DNA from: Sequoia sempervirens
Taxonomy: Eukaryota > Streptophyta > Pinopsida > Cupressales > Cupressaceae
NCBI GenBank assembly: GCA_007258455.2
Contig: VDFB02000003.1
Location: forward strand, 41,171,986-41,235,985
Length of the DNA stretch: 64,000 nucleotides
Direction of reading: 5' to 3'
Part shown: in pieces, positions 58,086 to 64,000 of the stretch
Layout of the letters: every line of letters starts with the position of its first letter
How positions within the stretch are numbered: position 1 is the first letter of the stretch
Made by a program: the position numbers and the translations under genes
The notes under the pieces: generated by a model
The model's input: only the letters and a program-made list of their open reading frames with translations
Told to the model about the DNA's origin: nothing
The model's database searches: none

Positions 58086-59242
58086 TGTGAGTGCCTAATC
58101 TGCAATCAACTAACAAGAGACAACAAACAAGTGTTAATCATGTTAGAAAACCAAATAAAACACTCCCTATGATTTTCTTTAACCAAATCAAAGAGAAAAT
58201 AAGAAAATAAGAGAAAAATAAGTAAAGATGACATGAAATCAAATTCAAGTAGCTAAATATCCATCGCATAGGGGGAGTGGTGCTCCTTTGATGTGGAAAG
58301 AAGCCCTTTCTTGATCCCTTTAATAATATTTTATGATTGATGCTAAATGATGAAACTATGCTCAAAAGTGATGAAAATGGTGATAGCTATGAGTTGAAAT
58401 GCCTATAGTAAGAATGCTTGAAGTTGTGGATCCATATTGTGAAGAGAATACTTCCATTTATAGAACTCAAGGGTTGAATAATGAAATAAATTGGTGAATG
58501 TGGGATAAAATGGGAGCCAATGAGAATGTGACACTTGTCACGATTCTATTGGAGGGAGGTGGAGCACATTTTGGGAAATGTGTTGAGGAAAGGGGATGTA
58601 AGAGGAATAAATGAGAATGTAAGAGGATTTGAAAGGCTGTAAGAACAATTGAATGAATGTGGTTGGAGATTTGAAAGGATGTAAGCGAAGTTATTGAAGA
58701 TGTAAGAGGATTTATTGAGGATGTGAAAGGTTTTTAAAACTTTTGGAGGGAAATTGAATGAGAGGTGGTTGAGAATAATATTCATTGGAATATGTCATTG
58801 TGAGGATAAATAGAGGAATTAGTTAATTAAAATAAATGCGTTTCATGTGCAACCTGAGTAGTTGACCATGGGTTGATTTAACTCTTGAGGAGTTAAAAGT
58901 TGGAGGATTTATTAATGTTAATTAGAAAGTGATTTGGGATTAATTAATCTGAATGGGTTAGGGGATTGTGACATTTGATTTGATTTATTTAATCAAATGG
59001 GAGGACTTAGGGGTATTTAATTAAATGATATGATTTAATTAAATATGATGAATATTAGTTAGAAGAAGGGTGAATTAATCCAATAAATTTAATTATTTGA
59101 TTAATAGCTGAATTTGTTGAATTTAACTAAATAATGTTAATTATTTTATTAATTGGTTAGTTCAAGGTGATTTAGGAAGAAATGGTGTTAGTTAATTAGA
59201 ATCAAATGTATAGTATCAATTAGGGCTTTTTAAGTGTCTACA
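58086..59242 (-). repeat. Element F 5' LTR
   Basis: 1157 bp, plus-strand TGTGAGTGCC to GTGTCTACA, followed by ACTAG, the second target-duplication copy. Its TATA box reads CTATAAATG on the minus strand at 58455-58463. Confidence 0.92.
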
Positions 59243-60060
59243 ACTAGAAAGCTTTGTTACACTTCTCATCCCACTTGTAAGTTATTCCTTTATGGAGAAG
59301 ATGCAAAAAAGGGTGGATTTTATCTAATAGTTGTGTTATGAACCTCATAATGGACTAAAATATTCCTTGTAACCCTCTCATATGCTTCAATGTTTTTGGC
59401 GGTTCCATGTCTAGGATGGCTTTTACCTTTGTTGGATCAATTTCTATCCCTCTTTGTGAGACAATATAGCCAAGAAGTTTGCCTGATGTAACCCCAAAGA
59501 CACAATTATTTGGATTCAATTGTACCTTATACTCTTCAAGCCTGTCAAATATGAGTCCTAAGACTTGTATGTGCTCACTCCTTTTCTTTGACTTTGCCAA
59601 AATATTGTCCACATAATCTTCAACTATTTTTTGGATCATGTCATGGAAGATAAGGGTCATTTCTCTTTGATAGGTTGCTCCTACATTTTTAGCCCAAATG
59701 GCATCATGTTCCAACAATAGGTTCCCTATGGAAAAGTGAATGCAATTTTGTGTTGATCCTCCTTAACAATCATGATTTGATTGATTCCTAAAAAACCATC
59801 TATGAGTGATAGCATTTCATGCCCAACTATTAAATCCACTATGATGTCGATGTTAGGAAGAGGGAAATCATCCTTTAGGCATGCCTTGTTCAAGTCTCTA
59901 AAATTAGTGTAGATTTTGATGCCTCCGGTGGGTTTGGAAGCTAGTACTAGGTTTGAAACCCACTAAGGATAATAAATGGGTTGGATGAATCCAACATCAA
60001 GAAGCTTTTGTAACTCCAATTTTACCAAGAGTGCTATATGAGGGTTCATCTTCCTTAACT
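59243..60060 (-). pseudogene. Element E reverse transcriptase and RNase H start, part right of element F
   Basis: Minus strand: IYTNFRDLNKACLKDDFPLP near 59920, motif A as SLIDGFLG with Asp kept, KNVGATYQREMTLIFHDMI near 59680, then the catalytic motif as YVDNIL near 59605. The second Asp of the YVDD box is Asn, which would abolish polymerase activity. LNPNNCVFGVTSGKLLGYIV and LKHMRGLQGIF follow. The frame reaches WDEKCNKAF and stops at the insertion of element F. Confidence 0.9.
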
Positions 60061-61200
60061 TCTACTTTACTGGTTTGGCTTCAGGATAGACTGTTAGATG
60101 ATGCACCACCACTTCTAGATCAAGACCTGGAATATTTGTGTATGACCATGCAAAGTTAGCTCTTTTCTCTTTTATGAATGCTGGTAGGTTCTTTTATTCC
60201 TCATCCAACAAGGATTTGATGTAGAAAGTGATCTTGGGTGCCTCTTTTGTTTCCACATTGACTGGAGTGGCCTTTTCTACTAAGAATGTTGACTTCTCTG
60301 GATGCATCGCATTAAGGGGGAGATTGAATCCCTCACCCTTGGGCACCTTAGAGAGGTTTTCACCCTCAAATACATCCTTTCTTTTACTATTTTAAGATCA
60401 GAGAGTGCCACAATATAGTTTTCACTCAAAGATCTGCAAGTTAGTAACATGTCATCAATTTTGTGACTAAAGGATTCAATTGTCTCCCCATAGTATTCCC
60501 TTGTGTCAAGTTCTATGTCAAAACCAACCTTTTTATCTACCCATGGTAAGTTGTCACAAAGTCCCATGAATTTTGAGATCGCTTCATGATTTTCGAATAA
60601 ATCTAGAATCGGTGGTCCTTGTTGGTCCAAGTCAATGAGTTGCAGGTATACTAGATGTATTTCATCGGGTTAGTTGCTTGGGGTAAAGGATAATGTAGAT
60701 AGCATGAAGAGAGAATTATTCTCAAATAGGTCAGCAAAATCTAGGGGGAAGTCATCTAGGGTAGTATCATGCGATGTAGGTAACCAATAGGAAGCCTCAA
60801 CCCATTTAGCGGAAGTACCTTTGCTGATAAGGGTAACCTTGATAGTAGTACAACCTAGGCTAAGATTCTTTGGACGTTTCTCAAGAATGATAGGTTCTAA
60901 CAAACCATTTTTATTTTGTCCCAATTTCTTGTTCTTTGTATAGCTCACACCCTTCATTAGTTTTAATCCTTTTTTATCATCTTCCATGGGAAGAACAAAG
61001 ATAGGTCTTTCATCTTGATATAGTAGTTTAGAGATATCCTCCTCATTGACATATTCTTGGTTCAAATCCCTCCACTTGGTGAAGGTAGTAGCTTCCATCT
61101 TGATTGTTTCGAGGATGTTGTTGCTAGGTGTGGGCTTCCCATGAGATTGAGGAGAAAGAGGCAATTCTTCAAGAACACAAAAGTATCCTTCATTAGCTTA
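60061..61200 (-). pseudogene. Element E protease-RT linker with G-patch-like domain
   Basis: 61164-60670 reads TFTKWRDLNQEYVNEEDISK, LPMEDDKKGLKLMKGVSY, KKLGQNKNGLLEPII and KNLSLGC, a weakly preserved G-patch-like block. 60630-60280 (FDIELDTREYYGETIESFSH) is a spacer region conserved with F. Confidence 0.65.
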
Positions 61201-62050
61201 TAGTTTCCACAACCATCATCCTAGATCACTGCATTGATGTCGGGTATGCTCTGTACAATGGGTGCTTTTGTTTCTGAGGTAGATGCAAGGGATGATGATT
61301 CAACAAATGAGGTTGAAGGTGTAGGCCCTTCATCATTCTTGGGTATTTGGGGTATCTTATAGAGCTTGGCATCAAGATTCTTGCAATAGTAAAAAGGCTC
61401 AGGATCCCCATGGATGGTAACTTCTCTACCCTCAAAAGGAAACTTTACACACTAATGGTAGGTTGAAGCTACAACTTTTAAGGCATGAATCTAGGGTCAA
61501 CCAAGTAGGATGTAGGGAAGATCAAGTTCTAACACTTGGCATGTAGTTTCTGTGATGGGGGACCCACTTGGATGGGTAGTGCAATGATGACTTATGATAC
61601 TCGTTCTTGGTCGTCATATGCCCTGATGGTGGTGCTCTTTATTTTCTCAATAGTATCCTTTGAATAGCCCAAATTTTTTATCAACTGAAGGGTGCAAATG
61701 TTCAAACCAACACCTCCATCTACTAAGACTCTTTCAATATTATTCTTATGAATGATGACCTTAAGGTGTAAATCAAGATTATGAGATGATTGTGATGGTA
61801 GGTCTTGTTTTGAGAAGGTGAGGAGATTATTAGTGATATGCCCTACCATAGCTATAAATTGCTCTGTATCTATATCCTCAAGGATGGATGATGTAGACAG
61901 AGCTTCCTCTAATATTTCCCTATATATGGAGGATAGCCTCAATAGTTCTAAGATAGAAATCTGTGTAGGGGTCTTATTAAGCTAATCTAAGAGATTTTAT
62001 TTGCTAGTGCTTGTTGTTGGATGAGTAGGGTGTGCCCTAGATTGATATGA
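61201..62050 (-). pseudogene. Element E retropepsin-like protease
   Basis: 61942-61592 holds RLSSIYREILEEALSTSSI, MVGHITNNLLTFSKQDLP, VLVDGGVGLNICTL and TTIRAYDDQERVS. The C-terminal ILLG motif region lies in another frame around 61510. A proline-rich decay region follows to 61200. Confidence 0.83.
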
Positions 62051-63960
62051 GACTCCTTGGATGGTGACCTTACCACATCACGTGGTGACTCCGAATTCCA
62101 CACTAGGTCCTTTGATGATGACGATGGTAATGACGCTATCATATGAAGTGACCACATTGGAATAGATATGTTGGACATTTGTATAATATTTTGCTTTCTC
62201 ATTGTTGTTTCTTTAATTATGATATAGCATGGAGGTCTTGTATATCTTAAGATCCTGATTACCGGTTGGTACCTCAATAAATATGGTATCATTTTCTATA
62301 AGGTCCTGGATAATATTTTTGAGTCGCATGCAGTTTGTTGTTTTGTGCCCTTTGATTTTGTGAAAGTCACAAAGATCATTTTCGTTGTACTAGGGTGGTT
62401 TATCTCGTGGTTCTTTGTAGTTTTTGAAATTTGAAAGTGTTAACAGGTTTGACTCTACCAATTTCTTCATGATAGTCTCAATAGGTTCTGAAAACTATGT
62501 ATATTTTTGTTTTGGATAGTTTTTCTTATTAGGTGTTTGTCTCTATTGCATTTCAGTGTTGTTAACCTGATTGTTTCATGGTATTGTTATTTCTTGCATA
62601 GTTGGTTGAATGTTAGCTATTTGATTGTTGTTTTACCAAGGAGCACTTAAGACCACCTTAGCATCTACCACTCCATTATTTGTTACATTCTTGTTCTTAG
62701 CCCAGACACGAGGCTTATTGTTTGAACTAGTTGATGGACGGTTGTCTTTTTACGCTTGAGTATTTCCTTATGAGATTAGAGCTCTCTCAATGTTAAGGGC
62801 TCTAGGGAAAATCTCGTCATAAGATGTGATGCACTGCATCTTCAAGTGGAAGAATAGATCTAGATCTAGATTTGCTATGATAATGCCCACTTGTTGTTCA
62901 TCAAGAATTGGCCACTTACTTTTACTCACTCTTTTCCTCCATCGTTGCAATTTAAATTGGTAAAATATTCTCCCTTGTTTTGTTTGAGAGTGTATAACTC
63001 TTCTAAGCTTACATCCATGTCAAGATTGAAGGAGAAGTGATCTATGAATTTTTCAACAATTTCTTGGAAAGTTTTGATACCTAGAGGTAGTTGAGAGAAC
63101 CAATCCATGGAAGTACCTATTAAACTTTGTGGGAAGAGGTGCATCAAATAGGACTCATTATAGGTGACCTCCATACACATGATGTTAAACTCTTTGACAT
63201 GGTCCACAGGGATTCCTCTCCGTTTATATTTTTCAAATTTGGGTATTTCAAAACCAGGAGGGAATGGTACCATTGTGATGTTTTTATCAAATGGATATGG
63301 ACATAAGTTCTATGTATGGGGTTTCTTCATTTTTCTCATTTGGATGTCCAACATTTCTTGTGTCAACACCTTGAGTTGTGATACCATATCATTAGGTGGA
63401 GGAACATATGTTGCATATTTTGGTATGGTGGATGAAGTGTACATGGGATTCTGATATGATGGTGTGTACGATGGTGTAGGATAAGGTGATGATGGTGTAG
63501 GCGTATATGTTCCTAACATGTTTGGATTGATGATTTTTTATTGAGTATTATAGTAAGAACCCTGTTGTTGTTGTTACGTGAGAAATTGTTGTTGTTGGGC
63601 ATATTCTTGAGCTTGTTGTGGTTGTTGAGCTACTGGGGCTGCTTGTTGTGCTGCTAAGGCTGCTCAATGTTGTTGTTGTTGTTGGGCTACTAAGGCTGCT
63701 TCTTGTTTTTGTTGTTGTTGTGTGACTAAGGTTGCTTATTGTGCTTTTTGTTGTTGTGTTGTTAAGGTTGCTTGTTGTGCTTGTTGTTTTTGTTGTGAGA
63801 CTAGGTCTACTTGTTGTTGTTGTTGCGCTGCTAAGTCTGCTTGTTGTTATTGTTGGTGTTGTTGTTGTGTTGTTAAGGCTGCTTCTTATTGTTGTTGTTG
63901 GACTACTTCTTGATAAGCCTATTGTGCTTGTTCTAAAGCTAGGGAATGTGCTTGCAATGT
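62051..63960 (-). pseudogene. Element E gag, N-terminus beyond the right edge
   Basis: From the right: a Gln/Ala-rich repeat region (63550-63960), then YTPTPSSPYPTPSYTPSY near 63510, the core MVPFPPGFEIPKFEKY (63273), SYLMHLFPQSLIGTSMDWF, FIDHFSFNLDMDVSLEELY, a frameshift near 62940, and MQCITSYDEIFPRALNIE near 62850. The basic tail runs into the linker left of 62700. The gag start is outside the window. Confidence 0.83.
63550..63960 (-). repeat. CAA/GCA-rich trinucleotide tract in element E gag
   Basis: On the plus strand TTGTTGTTG and GCTGCT runs with recurring CTAAGGCTGCTTGTTGT blocks. On the minus strand this encodes Gln and Ala runs. The equivalent part of F is less regular. Confidence 0.8.
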
Positions 63961-64000
63961 AGGATCAATTAGTGATTGGGACATCTGTAATGGGTTTTGG

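Larger units (their letters stand above)
42460..59242 (-). mobile_element. Element F: Tat-like gypsy retrotransposon nested in element E
   Basis: A complete element on the minus strand, bounded by LTRs at 42460-43652 and 58086-59242 and a 5-bp target duplication. In reading order it has leader, gag with a long Gln-rich N-terminus, protease, G-patch-like linker, RT, RNase H, second RNase H, integrase, 3' region with two conserved modules, an antisense PMD gene, polypurine tract and LTR. It is a close relative of its host element E. All frames carry stops or frameshifts. Confidence 0.92.
31600..64000 (-). mobile_element. Element E: Tat-like gypsy retrotransposon, runs off the right edge, split by element F
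   Basis: Read on the minus strand. The 3' LTR is at 31600-32974; gag is at the right edge and the 5' LTR is outside the window. Left of F lie the distal RNase H, second RNase H, integrase, 3' region and antisense PMD gene. Right of F lie RT, linker, protease and gag. Broken motifs on each side of F fit end to end: WDEKCNKAF just right of 59247 and IKGYLLTSPMLMPP just left of 42455. A separate 1.8-kb insertion sits at 36614-38421. Confidence 0.88.

Noticed and set aside
63722..63962. Cysteine-rich small protein candidates on the plus strand
   Set aside because: They are the antisense of the CAA/GCA trinucleotide tract in gag of element E.

Overview
This window is plant nuclear repeat DNA. I can support no ordinary cellular gene, tRNA or rRNA in it. 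It is AT-rich and made almost entirely of old, mutated LTR retrotransposons nested in one another. The families are typical of plants: Ty3/gypsy elements of the Tat type with two RNase H domains, Ty1/copia, a LINE with a zinc-binding reverse-transcriptase tail, and plant mobile domain (PMD) genes. LTR pairs that differ by roughly a tenth by eye, together with deep nesting, suggest a large, slowly purging genome such as a conifer, but this is inference.

Layout. 1-699 is the 3' end of a LINE. 700-30211 is element A (plus strand), an autonomous-type Tat-like gypsy element. It has a truncated 5' LTR (700-905), a leader with a 100-bp tandem array, gag (19176-21663), protease, G-patch-like linker, RT, RNase H, second RNase H, integrase, a long 3' region and a 3' LTR (29108-30211). 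Element B (3996-18724, plus) sits in the leader of A. Element C (5581-13692, plus) sits in B. When C and one copy of its target duplication are removed, B's reading frame runs straight across the junction. B and C lack RT and integrase and keep only a protease-like region, plus a G-patch-like domain in C, so they look non-autonomous. 30240-31599 is element D, an internally deleted copia fragment.

From 31600 to the right edge is element E (minus strand), a relative of A that runs off the window. Element F (42460-59242, minus), a close relative of E, is inserted at the RT/RNase H junction of E. Both E and F carry, between the integrase and the 3' LTR and on the opposite strand, a degraded PMD gene with a TATA-like box about 90 bp upstream of its ATG in each copy.

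How the parts relate. A, E and F once encoded a full replication machinery (gag, protease, RT, two RNases H, integrase). B and C could only have moved with enzymes from such relatives; their primer-binding sites resemble each other. Every reading frame here now carries stops, frameshifts or lost catalytic residues. The most notable items are the antisense PMD units of E and F, a family of about 34-bp palindromes in the LTRs and leader of C, a conserved two-copy noncoding module downstream of pol in A, E and F, and in-frame peptide repeats in the gag of A.
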